DNA from: Paenibacillus qinlingensis
GTDB taxonomy: Bacteria; Bacillota; Bacilli; Paenibacillales; NBRC-103111
Direction of reading: 5' to 3'
DNA length: 64,000 nucleotides
NCBI RefSeq assembly: GCF_013204845.1
Contig: NZ_JABMKY010000001.1
Location: 372,001 to 436,000 of the forward strand
Shown one piece after another: positions 1 through 9,226 of this stretch. A model generated the notes under the pieces. That model had not been told where the DNA came from, did no database searches, and worked only from the letters and a program-made list of their open reading frames with translations. The translations under genes and the position numbers were made by a program. Position 1 is the first letter of the stretch, and each line of letters opens with the position of its first letter.

Positions 1-1160
1 AACCGACGGTACTGATTTATGGTCATTATGATGTGCAACCTGCTGAGCCATTAGAGTTGTGGGAAACGCCTCCTTTTGAACCCGTAATCCGTGATAATAA
101 GCTGTTTGGTCGCGGAAGTACGGATGACAAAGGCCAACTGTTGCTTTATGTGAAGGTTGTTGAAGCCTTTCTACAAACACAAGGTTCACTTCCCATTAAC
201 GTGAAATTCTGCATCGAGGGTGAAGAGGAAATTGCTAGTAAGAATCTCCCTGCCTTTGTTGAAGAACATGCTGCCAAATTGCAAGCTGATTCCATCGTAC
301 TCTCTGACACACAAATGCACGGTCCTGGTAAACCAGCACTCATGTATGGACTTCGCGGCTTAGCAGGGTTCGAAATCACGATCGATGGTGCGAATAGTGA
401 TCTGCATTCTGGTCTTTTCGGTGGTGCCGTACAGAACCCGATTCATGCAATGACTAAGCTGTTAAGCTCCTTTCACGACGAGAATGGCCGAGTAGCTGTA
501 CAGGGGTTCTATGACCGAATAATTGAACTTTCGGACAAAGAACGCGAAGCCTTCAAGAAAGTGGAGCCTGATGAAAACAAGGTTCGCACGAATTTGAACG
601 TCACAGAGCTTTATGGGGAGAAAGGTTTCTCCTTTTATGAACAAACGACGTCTCGTCCTACGCTTGAAATTACGTCAGTTAGTGGCGGCTTTCAGGGCGA
701 GGGTATTAAACCCATCATTCCAAATCGAGCTACTGCCAAAATTGCATGTCGCCTCGTCGCTGCTCAGGTTCCTGAGGAAATTATGGATCTGGTTGAAGCA
801 CATATACATGCACAGTTCCTTCCGGGGGTGTCTGTTACGTTAGATCGCCAATTACGAGGGAATCCCTTCATTACACCGATTGATGAGCCCATTATGGTAG
901 CGGCAGCAGAAGCATATGAAGAAACTTTCAGTGAATGGCCAGTGTACACGCGTAGCGGGGGTTCAATTCCGATTGTCGAAGTGTTAGGTCGCGTCCTAGA
1001 TGCACCTGTTGTTCTTATGGGTTTTGGTCTGCCAGGAGAGAATCTCCATGCCCCGAATGAGCATTTCCATTTGATGAATTGGGACAATGGGACAGAGACG
1101 ATCAGCCGCTACTGGTTGAAGCTAGCTGCATTGCCTGCAACTACAGCAGATTCTAATTAA
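1..1160 (+). CDS. M20 family metallopeptidase (dipeptidase), 5' end outside the window
   Basis: This is a zinc-dependent exopeptidase of the M20 family, the group that includes carnosinase-like dipeptidases, acting on small peptides in the cytoplasm. The frame is open from the first base and reads LIYGHYDVQPAEPLELW. The His of GHYDVQ is a metal ligand, so only the N-terminal part is missing. Further signatures follow: GRGSTDDKGQ with the bridging Asp, EGEEEIAS with the catalytic Glu and a metal-binding Glu, and DLHSGLFGG at the start of the dimerisation or lid domain. A GTG at 33 is internal and not the start. About 386 codons are present; family members are about 450-470 residues. A GNAT gene follows 25 bp downstream, so the two may be co-transcribed. 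The peptide substrate cannot be told from sequence. Confidence 0.93.
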   Translation, partial: PTVLIYGHYDVQPAEPLELWETPPFEPVIRDNKLFGRGSTDDKGQLLLYVKVVEAFLQTQGSLPINVKFCIEGEEEIASKNLPAFVEEHAAKLQADSIVLSDTQMHGPGKPALMYGLRGLAGFEITIDGANSDLHSGLFGGAVQNPIHAMTKLLSSFHDENGRVAVQGFYDRIIELSDKEREAFKKVEPDENKVRTNLNVTELYGEKGFSFYEQTTSRPTLEITSVSGGFQGEGIKPIIPNRATAKIACRLVAAQVPEEIMDLVEAHIHAQFLPGVSVTLDRQLRGNPFITPIDEPIMVAAAEAYEETFSEWPVYTRSGGSIPIVEVLGRVLDAPVVLMGFGLPGENLHAPNEHFHLMNWDNGTETISRYWLKLAALPATTADSN

Positions 1161-1170
1161 GTTTAGGGTA

Positions 1171-1177
1171 AAAGGAG
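1171..1177 (+). promoter_or_regulatory. Ribosome binding site of the GNAT gene
   Basis: AAAGGAG lies 8 nt before the ATG at 1186. This supports that start over the in-frame ATG six codons further in. Confidence 0.8.
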
Positions 1178-1185
1178 TAACTTCT

Positions 1186-1689
1186 ATGGGGAATTCATTA
1201 CATATGCGTGACGCACAATTAGAAGATTTAGCAGAGATCGTACGTATTTATAACTCCACGATTGCGGGACGCATGGTTACTGCCGATACAGAACCCGTCT
1301 CAACAGCTTCACGGGAGCGCTGGTTTCACGAACACTCTGCCGACTTCCGCCCACTTTGGGTGCTTGAAAATGAAAACGGCATTTGTGGCTGGCTGAGTTT
1401 TCAGTCCTTCTACGGACGACCCGCCTATAATGCAACAGCTGAAGTGAGTATTTACGTAGATGAAACGTATCGTGGCCAAGGAATCGGTCGATATTTGATG
1501 GAACAAGCCCTTGAAACTAGTCCCAAGCTAGGAATCAAGTCTTTGTTAGGTTTTATATTTGGGCACAATGAGCCGAGCCTCCAGCTATTCCGCAAATTCG
1601 GATTCACGAATTGGGCGCATTTGCCTGGCGTCGCTGAATTAGATGGCGTTGAGCGGGATCTGATCATTTTGGGCAAACGTGTTGGTTAG
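1186..1689 (+). CDS. GNAT family N-acetyltransferase (phosphinothricin acetyltransferase-like)
   Basis: A 167-residue single-domain GCN5-related acetyltransferase that moves an acetyl group from acetyl-CoA to an amine. The acetyl-CoA pyrophosphate loop reads RGQGIG at residues 96-101, preceded by the typical beta4 strand (AEVSIYVDETY). The C-terminal half has NEPSLQLFRKFGF, a usual helix in this fold. The N-terminal part (RDAQLEDLAEIVRIYN) and overall length match the Pat/YwnH-type subfamily, which acetylates phosphinothricin, methionine sulfoximine or related amino acids. The actual substrate is not predictable. It lies 25 bp after the M20 peptidase and is followed by a strong terminator, so it probably ends that transcript. 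Confidence 0.9.
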   Translation: MGNSLHMRDAQLEDLAEIVRIYNSTIAGRMVTADTEPVSTASRERWFHEHSADFRPLWVLENENGICGWLSFQSFYGRPAYNATAEVSIYVDETYRGQGIGRYLMEQALETSPKLGIKSLLGFIFGHNEPSLQLFRKFGFTNWAHLPGVAELDGVERDLIILGKRVG

Positions 1690-1705
1690 TCGACACTGGT
1701 AAAAT

Positions 1706-1772
1706 TAAAAGCGCTACTCCTCCCTACTCGCGAAATCAGCTTCGCGATGTTAGAGAGTTGTGGCGCTTTTTA
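1706..1772 (+). terminator. Rho-independent terminator after the GNAT gene
   Basis: AAAAGCGCTAC at 1707-1717 pairs with GTGGCGCTTTT at 1760-1770. A second inner stem, CGCGAA/TTCGCG, lies at 1729-1746. The outer stem runs into a T tract, giving plus-strand termination. The A tract at the left would also serve on the minus strand. Confidence 0.75.
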
Positions 1773-2108
1773 CTTGATCGATTTGGTAAAACTTGAACCA
1801 ATTGTGGCTCTTCTTCCATTTAGATGGAAAAAATACAGGTAAAACGAGCTCTTTTACCTACAAATTTGAAATAAATGGATTTTCTACAGCTAATCCAGAG
1901 GAATCAGAGGATTTTATTCAAATCAACTGGAATTAGCTGCATATTTTCCATCTCTTCTATAAAAACAGCAGTAATCTGCGATATTAGATGGAGAAAATCC
2001 ATCTAATCGCTATTCGCTATACACAACTCTCCAAATACAACTCACAATACACAACAGACTACTCTACTCCACTCTACTCATCATTCGTTGATCACACACT
2101 GCCACTAT
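1773..2108. repeat. Spacer A: AT-rich dispersed repeats plus a G-poor block
   Basis: I see no gene here. Roughly 1800-2005 is AT-rich and carries copies of a dispersed motif: ATGGATTTTCTACAGCTAAT near 1874-1893, CTGGAATTAGCTGCATATTT near 1927-1946, and a near-perfect inverted repeat AGATGGA/TCCATCT at 1985-2003. Related copies lie at 19.76-19.96 kb and 55.75-55.95 kb. From about 2010 to 2110 the plus strand is very G-poor, rich in A, C and T. A short open frame across it has neither a ribosome site nor protein-like composition. Confidence 0.6.
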
Positions 2109-2501
2109 CTACTCACCCTGCAACACAATCGCTTCTACCTCTATCTCAATTAATAATCGTGGGTCAATCAGTGCCTTCACTTCAACCATCGTAGCAACGG
2201 GCTGCACATCACGGAAGTACTCCCCATGTGCCTTACCGAACTCTTCCCATAACGAAATGTCCGTCACGAACATCCGGGTTCGCACCACATCAGATAGTAG
2301 TGCGCCGAGCTCTTGGAGCGCCTGCTCAATCGTTTGAAGGATGAACCGGGTCTGCTCGTACGCATTACCTATACCAACAACCTCGCCGTCTTTCATCGCT
2401 GTCGTCCCGGCAACCTCGATTCGATCACCTACACGAATGGCTCTGCAATAGCCGACCACGGGCTCCCATGGCGAGCCTGTAAACACTCTCGTTCGATTCA
2501 T
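2109..2501 (-). CDS. RidA (YjgF/YER057c/UK114) family protein
   Basis: A 130-residue member of the RidA superfamily. Canonical RidA proteins hydrolyse reactive enamine and imine intermediates from PLP enzymes such as threonine dehydratase, releasing ammonia. RTRMFVTDI contains the conserved Arg that binds the substrate carboxylate, and the C-terminus IEIEVEAIVLQ fits the family. It starts 21 bp after dapA on the same strand, with AAGGAG ten bases before the ATG, so the two are probably co-transcribed. The divergent N-terminus (WEPVVGYCRAIRVGDRIEVAG) suggests one of the Rid subfamilies without a proven deaminase activity, so the exact reaction is unsure. Confidence 0.88.
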   Translation of the reverse strand: MNRTRVFTGSPWEPVVGYCRAIRVGDRIEVAGTTAMKDGEVVGIGNAYEQTRFILQTIEQALQELGALLSDVVRTRMFVTDISLWEEFGKAHGEYFRDVQPVATMVEVKALIDPRLLIEIEVEAIVLQGE

Positions 2502-2522
2502 TACATCATCGCTCCTTACATT

Positions 2523-3407
2523 TTACAGATAAGCTGCTAGTCTCGCTTGCAATCCCTCTGTGACCGGCAATAGTGGCAATCGTAACGCGCCTGAACCGAT
2601 GACGCCTTGTTGGTGAAGCAGCCATTTGATCGGAGCGGGATTCGGCTCTTGAAATAGCAGACGAATAAGCGGAAGCAACTCCTCGAACTCTCGTCGACTG
2701 TCCTCCTGTGCCCCGTTTACGAAACTGCGAATAAAAGAAACAAACCTCTCCGTCTCCACATTCGCAGAAGCACTCATAACCCCTTTAGCGCCAGACTGCA
2801 GAGCTGCATACAGCAAAGTGTCCTCGCCACACAGGACAGGTTTAGAGCCTAATCTAGTCAATTCCGTGACCAGAGCAATATTCGGTGTACTATCCTTCAT
2901 ACCAATGACCCCATCGATATCTAAAATGGTCCGAACCGTATCCAGTTCAAGCGTTACCCCTGTGCGATGCGGCACATCATACAAGATCACCGGTACACCA
3001 ACTCCCGCTACTTGACGGAAATGTTCAATAATCCCCTGCTGACTCGGTCTGTTGTAATAGGGAACTACAACTAAGGCAGCTTCTGCACCAAGCTTGCCTG
3101 CTTGAGCTGTTTTACGAATGGTCGAACGTGTATCGTTCGTTCCTGTTCCTACGATTAAAGGTACAGCAACGTGAGCCGCGTCACGAGCGGCTTGTGCCGT
3201 AGCGAACAATACCCCTAACTCGTCTTGCGTGATCGTTGGTGATTCTCCTGTTGTCCCATTGACAACCAATCCATCAATTTCATCTTGAAACAAATTATAA
3301 GCCTGATTATAAAAGGATGCAGCATCCACTTCAAACTCTTCATCAAAAGGTGTGACGATGGGGACATATAACCCCTGTAGGTCTTGTTCTTTTAGCAAAA
3401 TAACCAT
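2523..3407 (-). CDS. dapA: 4-hydroxy-tetrahydrodipicolinate synthase (DapA)
   Basis: A class I aldolase of 294 residues that condenses pyruvate with aspartate semialdehyde, the committed step to DAP and lysine. The active-site signatures are all present: GTTGES (carboxylate-binding Thr pair), YYNRP with the catalytic Tyr, YDVPHRTG with the substrate-binding Arg, and GMKDST with the Schiff-base Lys. The ATG at 3407 directly abuts a GGGAG. The TTG at 3398 has that GGGAG nine bases upstream and may be the real start. It is paired with ridA and is divergent from a LysR gene. Related N-acetylneuraminate lyases lack this combination. Bacilli often carry several DapA paralogues, so this copy may not be the housekeeping one. 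Confidence 0.88.
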   Translation of the reverse strand: MVILLKEQDLQGLYVPIVTPFDEEFEVDAASFYNQAYNLFQDEIDGLVVNGTTGESPTITQDELGVLFATAQAARDAAHVAVPLIVGTGTNDTRSTIRKTAQAGKLGAEAALVVVPYYNRPSQQGIIEHFRQVAGVGVPVILYDVPHRTGVTLELDTVRTILDIDGVIGMKDSTPNIALVTELTRLGSKPVLCGEDTLLYAALQSGAKGVMSASANVETERFVSFIRSFVNGAQEDSRREFEELLPLIRLLFQEPNPAPIKWLLHQQGVIGSGALRLPLLPVTEGLQARLAAYL

Positions 3408-3466
3408 CTCCCTGCCTCATTTGTTTGTACATTTACTTTAGCATGGAACTCTTCATCACAGTTAGC

Positions 3467-3472
3467 TATAAT
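3467..3472 (+). promoter_or_regulatory. Probable -10 of the LysR gene
   Basis: A perfect TATAAT stands 48 bp before the preferred LysR start. The -35 at 17 bp spacing (TGGAAC, 3444-3449) is weak, which would suit an activated or autoregulated promoter. Transcription from here would begin after the first in-frame ATG (3475), supporting the start at 3520. Confidence 0.5.
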
Positions 3473-3519
3473 AAATGATAGAACTCATCAAAAATATTGA
3501 TAATGAAGCGAGGCCATAT

Positions 3520-4401
3520 ATGGATCTGACGTATTTCCGCACCTTTCGGGAGGTTGCCCGTAGGAAAAGTTTCACCCGTGCTGCAGAGGAACTAGGCTAT
3601 GCCCAATCAAGCATTACGATGCAAATTCAAAAGTTGGAACGTGAGTATGGTGTCCCTTTATTTGAACGGTACGGCCGGCAGTTACGCCTAACGCCACCCG
3701 GAGAAAGCTTGCTTGTGATAACGCAACAATTGTTGGAACTCTATGATCAATCCAAGGAAATGATAGCCAATCAAGTTAGCGGAACGTTGACCATCGGGAC
3801 CATCAACTCGTTAGCAGCCTATTATCTGCCACCTTTTTTACAGAAACTCAAACAGCTCTATCCTGGGTTAAATATTCAACTCTATCCTGACAGCGAAGCC
3901 TCCATTCTCACCAAGGTCAAAGAAGGAGATTATGATATTGGGCTTCTATTAGATCAATATCCAGCAGATCCTTCTCTCGCTTGTACAAGTGTCCGTGAAG
4001 AACAACTCGTCTTCGTTGCCCCCTTAGATCATCCTTTAACGCAACAATCCGAAATTCAACTTGCCGACCTAGGTAATACGGAATTTATCGTCACTGAAGA
4101 AGGATGTATCTATCGAGGAAAGTTTGAAAGATTACTTAAAGACAATGCCGTTGCGCTACAGATCGGTTTCGAGCTAGGCAATGTTGAAGCCATCAAACAA
4201 TGTGTGATGAGCGGCTTAGGCATCGCCTTGCTACCACGGATCACGGTAGCGAATGAGCTGGCCAATGGAAAGCTCACACAGCTTCCTTTTACGCATAGCC
4301 AACTTTCAATGGACTTACAGCTCGTGCTTCATCCTAAAAAATGGATGTCACAACCTTTACAAACGTTCATTCAATTATTGACTAAACAATCCGTAGAATG
4401 A
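3520..4401 (+). CDS. LysR family transcriptional regulator
   Basis: A 293-residue LysR-type regulator. The N-terminal winged helix-turn-helix covers about residues 1-60 (MDLTYFRTFREVARRKSFTR, then AAEELGYAQSSITMQI). A periplasmic-binding-protein-like effector domain follows from about residue 85. I choose the start at 3520 because GCGAGG lies six bases upstream and the protein then begins exactly at the family's usual first helix. The open frame extends to 3475 without a ribosome site. The gene is divergent from dapA-ridA across about 110 bp, the usual arrangement of a LysR regulator and its target, so control of dapA-ridA is likely but inferred. The effector is unknown. Confidence 0.9.
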   Translation: MDLTYFRTFREVARRKSFTRAAEELGYAQSSITMQIQKLEREYGVPLFERYGRQLRLTPPGESLLVITQQLLELYDQSKEMIANQVSGTLTIGTINSLAAYYLPPFLQKLKQLYPGLNIQLYPDSEASILTKVKEGDYDIGLLLDQYPADPSLACTSVREEQLVFVAPLDHPLTQQSEIQLADLGNTEFIVTEEGCIYRGKFERLLKDNAVALQIGFELGNVEAIKQCVMSGLGIALLPRITVANELANGKLTQLPFTHSQLSMDLQLVLHPKKWMSQPLQTFIQLLTKQSVE

Positions 4402-4404
4402 AAA

Positions 4405-4442
4405 AAGAAGCTCACCTTTGTGAAAAGGTAGAGCTTCTTCTA
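4405..4442. terminator. Bidirectional terminator between the LysR gene and the pyr operon
   Basis: GAAGCTCACCTTT pairs with AAAGGTAGAGCTTC. On the minus strand the stem is followed by a run of six T, so it can end the pyr operon transcript. On the plus strand it ends the LysR message. The 150 bp between it and pyrE (4443-4594) holds nothing I can name. Confidence 0.8.
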
Positions 4443-4594
4443 ATTTACAAGCCAATTTTAAGATTTGTACTCCAGTGCGGCGCCGATAGTACGGTAACCT
4501 GCCCAGATTCGCAAAATCTTGTGGTTTGTTACAAGACCACTTTAGTATAGAGGAATCCTACACCGTTCGTCAAATCTCGTCACAGATGCAACAA

Positions 4595-5236
4595 TTATAC
4601 CCCGTAAGCGGATGGATTAACTCTCCAAGAACGTAGGAGCTCCATATCATCTTGCTGGATCTTTCCTTTTTCCAAAGCCACTTCGAGCAACGTCGAGTAG
4701 TTAGAAAGTGTGTGTAGTGGCATTTCAGCAGCCGCAAACGCATCCGTCGCTTTGTCCAGCTGATAGGAGAAAATCGCAAGAACGCCAAGTGCCTCAGCTC
4801 CTGCATCTTTTACCGCAACCGCTGCTTTCAGCGAGCTGCCTCCTGTGGAAATCAAGTCTTCGATGACGATGACTTTTTGTCCTGGCTTCACAGAACCTTC
4901 AATCAAGTTCTCTTTACCATGACCTTTCGCCTTGTCGCGAATGTAGATCATCGGTAGACCAAGCTTCTGAGCTGCCCAAGCCGCATGTGGAATTCCAGCT
5001 GTTGCTGTTCCAGCCACAACTTCAGCTTCAGGGAATTTTTCCTTGATCAGAGCAACGAAGCCATCGGCAATCGCATCACGGATCGCTGGGTGTGACATCG
5101 TCAAACGGTTATCACAATAAATTGGAGATTTCAGTCCCGATGTCCATGTAAAAGGTTGCTGTGGACGAAGAGCCACGGCTTCAATATCTAATAACGACGC
5201 CGCAATATGTTGTGCGATTGTTTCAAGCTTACTCAT
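4595..5236 (-). CDS. pyrE: Orotate phosphoribosyltransferase
   Basis: Converts orotate and PRPP to orotidine 5'-monophosphate in UMP synthesis. The 213-residue protein carries the PRPP-binding motif [14 protein letters not shown] at about residues 122-135 and the flexible catalytic loop [11 protein letters not shown] at about 100-110. TSGLKSPIY near residue 32 is the orotate-binding segment. It is the last gene of the pyr operon, 36 bp after pyrF and followed by the terminator at 4405-4442. Length and motifs are those of bacterial PyrE. Confidence 0.97.
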   Translation of the reverse strand: MSKLETIAQHIAASLLDIEAVALRPQQPFTWTSGLKSPIYCDNRLTMSHPAIRDAIADGFVALIKEKFPEAEVVAGTATAGIPHAAWAAQKLGLPMIYIRDKAKGHGKENLIEGSVKPGQKVIVIEDLISTGGSSLKAAVAVKDAGAEALGVLAIFSYQLDKATDAFAAAEMPLHTLSNYSTLLEVALEKGKIQQDDMELLRSWRVNPSAYGV

Positions 5237-5272
5237 ACGTTCACCGTTCCTTTCAAGGTTAAAATAAAGTGC

Positions 5273-6001
5273 CTAGACGATTGAATCGATAATCGCTTCA
5301 ATTGCTGCTCTTGGGTCCGCTGCGCCCGTGATCGGTCGCCCGATCACGACGTAGTCCGTCCCCTGAGCGAACGCCTCAGCCGGCGTCATAATGCGCGACT
5401 GGTCGCCGATGTCGGCCCCCGCCGGGCGGATACCGGGCGTCACGGTGACGAAGCCGTCACCGCACGCCGCCTTAATCGCTGTCACCTCAAGCGGTGACGC
5501 GACGACCCCGTTAAGCCCCGCGGCATGCGCCAAGCGGGCATACCGAATGACGGCCTGCTCGGTAGTACCGGCTACGCCGATCTCGTCATTCAGCACCTGC
5601 TGCGAGGTGCTGGTCAATTGCGTCACGCCGATCACGATCGGACGTGCTGCCCCTACAGCCAGCCCCTTGTCGACACCCTCCAAGGCGGCTTCCATCATGT
5701 ACTTGCCTCCGGCTGCATGCACATTGAACACATCAACCCCAAGGCGCGTCACGCTCTCCGCGCCGCCCTTGACCGTGTTCGGAATGTCATGCATCTTCAC
5801 GTCGAGGAACACCTTATAGCCGCGATCCTTCAGACTCGCGACAAAGGTAGGACCTGCAGCATAAAACAGCTGCATTCCTACCTTTACATAACACGGAATG
5901 CCTTCGAGCTGCTTAAGCAGCCCTTCAGCACTTTCCGCATTCGCGTAGTCCAAGGCGACCATGATGCGTCCGGTAACATCGTTTCGAGTTAACGTACTCA
6001 T
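5273..6001 (-). CDS. pyrF: Orotidine 5'-phosphate decarboxylase
   Basis: Decarboxylates OMP to UMP, the last step of the pathway. The active-site Lys-Asp array lies in DVKMHDIPNT at about residues 67-76, and the phosphate-binding end reads YVVIGRPITGAADP. About 242 residues fit the bacterial group 1 enzyme. I place the start at the ATG at 6001. The upstream ATG at 6013 touches its own AAAGG, which is better used as the ribosome site of the downstream start. The gene begins 15 bp after carB. Its third codon positions are markedly GC-richer than those of carB or pyrE, most clearly across 5300-5720. Confidence 0.95.
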   Translation of the reverse strand: MSTLTRNDVTGRIMVALDYANAESAEGLLKQLEGIPCYVKVGMQLFYAAGPTFVASLKDRGYKVFLDVKMHDIPNTVKGGAESVTRLGVDVFNVHAAGGKYMMEAALEGVDKGLAVGAARPIVIGVTQLTSTSQQVLNDEIGVAGTTEQAVIRYARLAHAAGLNGVVASPLEVTAIKAACGDGFVTVTPGIRPAGADIGDQSRIMTPAEAFAQGTDYVVIGRPITGAADPRAAIEAIIDSIV

Positions 6002-6016
6002 GTTTGGCACCATCCT

Positions 6017-9000
6017 TTAGACATGTATTGGCATTGCACGTGAGGAGAAGTTGATAGCTTCAAGCATATTCACTAGCGCTCTTACAGTATCAAGCGATGT
6101 CATACATACTACACCGTTCTCTACTGCTTCACGACGAATGCGGAAGCCGTCACGCTCAGGCGTTTTGCCCTTAGTCAAGGTGTTCACGACGAACTGAGCA
6201 TCACCGCTGCGGATGAGGTCAAGAATGTTTGGTGAACCTTCACTAAGCTTGTTGACGGTTGTAACTGGAAGACCTGCTTGTGCAATCGCCTCGGCAGTTC
6301 CACCTGTTGCAATGATTTTGTAACCTAGGCGATAGAAGCCTTTCAAGATTTCAATCGCTTCATCTTTATCTTTATCCGCTACGGTGACCACGACGGAACC
6401 TGCAGCAGGAATCTTCATTCCAGCACCGATGAGACCTTTGTACAGGGCTTTTGCAAAATTCACATCACGACCCATAACCTCACCAGTAGACTTCATTTCA
6501 GGTCCGAGTGTCGTATCTACGCGGCGAAGCTTCGCGAAGGAGAACACTGGCACTTTGACAGAAACGTATTTATCTTCTGGCCACAGACCACCTTGGTAAC
6601 CCATATCTGCAAGTGTTTGACCCATGATGACACGTGTCGCCACATTCGCCATTGGGATGTTGGTCACTTTGCTTAAGAAAGGCACTGTTCTGGAAGAACG
6701 CGGGTTAACCTCGATCACATACACTTGATCGTTATGAATAACGAACTGGATGTTTACTAGACCAATTACGTTCAACTCTAAGGCAATTTTCGTCGTGATA
6801 TCGATAATTTGTTGTTTGATTTCTTCAGAGATGGATTGTGGCGGATACACAGCGATCGAGTCGCCGGAGTGAACCCCAGCACGTTCCACGTGTTCCATAA
6901 TCCCTGGGATCAGAACCGTTTCTCTATCACAGATCGCGTCAACCTCTACCTCTTTACCAAGCATATAGCGGTCGATTAGAACCGGATGCTCAGGGTTGAT
7001 TTTCACTGCATATTCCATGTAGCTAAGCAATTCTTCATCGGAGTAGACGATTTCCATTGCGCGTCCACCTAGCACGTAGGAAGGACGAACGATTACCGGA
7101 TATCCGAACTTCGCTGCTGTACCCACTGCTTGATCCACCGATGTTACAGTACCGCCTGGAGGTTGAGCTACTGAAATTTTGCTAAGCAATGCTTCGAATT
7201 TCTTGCGATCTTCCGCTGTATCGATACTTTCTAGGTCGGAACCTAGGATACGTACGCCAGCTTTGTGTAGAGGTGCAGCTAAGTTGATAGCCGTTTGTCC
7301 ACCGAACTGAACGATAACGCCAATTGGCTGCTCACGCTCAATTACGTTCATCACGTCTTCGAAGAATAATGGCTCGAAGTACAAGCGATCTGAAGTGTTA
7401 AAGTCTGTTGAAACTGTTTCTGGGTTGTTGTTGATGATAACAGCTTCATAACCAGCTGCTTGAATCGCCCATACTGCGTGAACGGTGGAGTAATCGAACT
7501 CGATCCCTTGTCCGATACGGATTGGACCCGATCCTAGAACAACTACTTTTTCTTTCGTCGTTTCGGTTACTTCATCTTCTTGCTCATATGTGGAGTAGTA
7601 GTATGGCGTTGAAGCTTCGAACTCAGCCGCACATGTATCTACCATTTTGTATACGGGCTTGATGTTGTTCTGCAAACGGAAAGTTCTTACGTCCGCTTCT
7701 TTCGTGAAAGTCGAGCAACCTGCCAATGTACGAATTTCCGCTACTGCACGGTCTGTGAAGCCTTTACGCTTAATTTCGAAAATAAGCTCAGCTGTCAAAT
7801 CCTTCGCAGCAATTTCCTTTTCATACGCGATAAGTCCGCTTAATTTATTCAGGAACCACCAGTCAATTTTCGTCAAATTTTGCAGTGTTTCCACAGTATA
7901 ACCCCTGCGGAACGCTTCTGCTAGTAAGAAGATACGCTCGTCGTCTGGTTTTACCAAACGTAGTTCCAATGTTTCTTTATCTAGTAAATCCGTTTCTTTC
8001 AAGAACAAGCGGTGAACACCGATTTCTAGGGAACGAATTGCTTTATGGATGGACTCTTCGAACGTACGGCCAATCGCCATAACTTCGCCAGTCGCTTTCA
8101 TTTGTGTTCCTAGTTTACGGTTAGCTGCTGTAAATTTATCGAACGGCCAGCGCGGAATTTTGGAAACGATGTAATCTAGTGCTGGCTCGAAGCATGCATA
8201 CGTTTGACCTGTTACTGGGTTAACCAGTTCATCCAGTGTGTAACCAATCGCAATTTTCGCTGCCATCTTCGCAATTGGATAGCCCGTTGCTTTGGAAGCA
8301 AGCGCAGAAGAGCGACTTACACGCGGGTTAACTTCAATCACATAATATTGGAAGCTATGTGGGTCTAGTGCGTACTGTACGTTACAGCCACCCTCAATTT
8401 GTAAGGCACGAATAATTTTAATGGAAGCAGAACGCAGCATTTGGTACTCACGGTCCGACAATGTTTGGCTTGGTGCTACTACGATACTGTCGCCTGTATG
8501 TACGCCAACTGGATCAAAGTTCTCCATGTTACACACTACGATACAGTTGTCGTTCGCATCACGCATAACTTCGTACTCGACTTCTTTCATACCCGCGATA
8601 CTGCGCTCTACGAGACACTGACCGATTGGGCTGTAACGAATTCCGGAAGCAACGATTTCCGTCAATTCTTCCATTGTGTTACAGATACCGCCGCCAGTTC
8701 CACCTAGGGTGTAAGCAGGACGAATGATGATTGGGAAGCCAATTTCATTTGCAAAATCAACTGCTTGTGCCACTGTTGTAACGATAACGCTATCTGGTAC
8801 TGGTTGCTCTAGTTCTCTCATCAAGTCTCTGAAAAGGTCACGATCTTCTGCTTTCTCAATCGCAGTAAGTTGTGTTCCGAGAAGCTTAACGTTCTCGCTT
8901 TCTAGTACACCTGCACGAGCAAGTTCAACAGCCATGTTAAGACCCGTTTGTCCACCTAGTGTTGGAAGCAAACCATCGGGACGCTCTTGACGAATGATTT

Positions 9001-9226
9001 GCGTAACGAACTCAAGCGTGATGGGCTCGATGTATACTTTGTCAGCCATATTCGTATCTGTCATGATCGTAGCTGGGTTGCTGTTGATCAGGATAACTTC
9101 CATACCTTCTTCTTTCAATGCTTGGCAAGCTTGCGTACCAGCGTAGTCGAACTCCGCCGCTTGACCAATAACGATCGGTCCAGAACCGATAACGAGAATC
9201 TTTTTGAGTGTATTATTTTTTGGCAT
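6017..9226 (-). CDS. carB: Carbamoyl-phosphate synthase large subunit
   Basis: Makes carbamoyl phosphate from bicarbonate, ATP and the ammonia passed from CarA. The 1069-residue protein has the typical duplicated layout. An N-terminal ATP-grasp half forms carboxyphosphate, marked by [19 protein letters not shown] second ATP-grasp half phosphorylates carbamate, marked by [18 protein letters not shown]. The C-terminal MGS-like allosteric domain covers about the last 130 residues and would bind UMP or ornithine. It overlaps carA by 14 bp, indicating translational coupling. The stop codon is shared closely with the pyrF ribosome site. No second CPSase is visible in the window. Confidence 0.98.
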   Translation of the reverse strand: MPKNNTLKKILVIGSGPIVIGQAAEFDYAGTQACQALKEEGMEVILINSNPATIMTDTNMADKVYIEPITLEFVTQIIRQERPDGLLPTLGGQTGLNMAVELARAGVLESENVKLLGTQLTAIEKAEDRDLFRDLMRELEQPVPDSVIVTTVAQAVDFANEIGFPIIIRPAYTLGGTGGGICNTMEELTEIVASGIRYSPIGQCLVERSIAGMKEVEYEVMRDANDNCIVVCNMENFDPVGVHTGDSIVVAPSQTLSDREYQMLRSASIKIIRALQIEGGCNVQYALDPHSFQYYVIEVNPRVSRSSALASKATGYPIAKMAAKIAIGYTLDELVNPVTGQTYACFEPALDYIVSKIPRWPFDKFTAANRKLGTQMKATGEVMAIGRTFEESIHKAIRSLEIGVHRLFLKETDLLDKETLELRLVKPDDERIFLLAEAFRRGYTVETLQNLTKIDWWFLNKLSGLIAYEKEIAAKDLTAELIFEIKRKGFTDRAVAEIRTLAGCSTFTKEADVRTFRLQNNIKPVYKMVDTCAAEFEASTPYYYSTYEQEDEVTETTKEKVVVLGSGPIRIGQGIEFDYSTVHAVWAIQAAGYEAVIINNNPETVSTDFNTSDRLYFEPLFFEDVMNVIEREQPIGVIVQFGGQTAINLAAPLHKAGVRILGSDLESIDTAEDRKKFEALLSKISVAQPPGGTVTSVDQAVGTAAKFGYPVIVRPSYVLGGRAMEIVYSDEELLSYMEYAVKINPEHPVLIDRYMLGKEVEVDAICDRETVLIPGIMEHVERAGVHSGDSIAVYPPQSISEEIKQQIIDITTKIALELNVIGLVNIQFVIHNDQVYVIEVNPRSSRTVPFLSKVTNIPMANVATRVIMGQTLADMGYQGGLWPEDKYVSVKVPVFSFAKLRRVDTTLGPEMKSTGEVMGRDVNFAKALYKGLIGAGMKIPAAGSVVVTVADKDKDEAIEILKGFYRLGYKIIATGGTAEAIAQAGLPVTTVNKLSEGSPNILDLIRSGDAQFVVNTLTKGKTPERDGFRIRREAVENGVVCMTSLDTVRALVNMLEAINFSSRAMPIHV

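Noticed and set aside
1988..2194. 68-codon open frame in spacer A
   Set aside because: Low-complexity composition, no ribosome site, and it runs into the antisense of ridA.
5391..5992. Two plus-strand open frames of 142 and 155 codons
   Set aside because: They are antisense to pyrF, whose high GC lowers stop-codon frequency. pyrF has full motif support and these have none.
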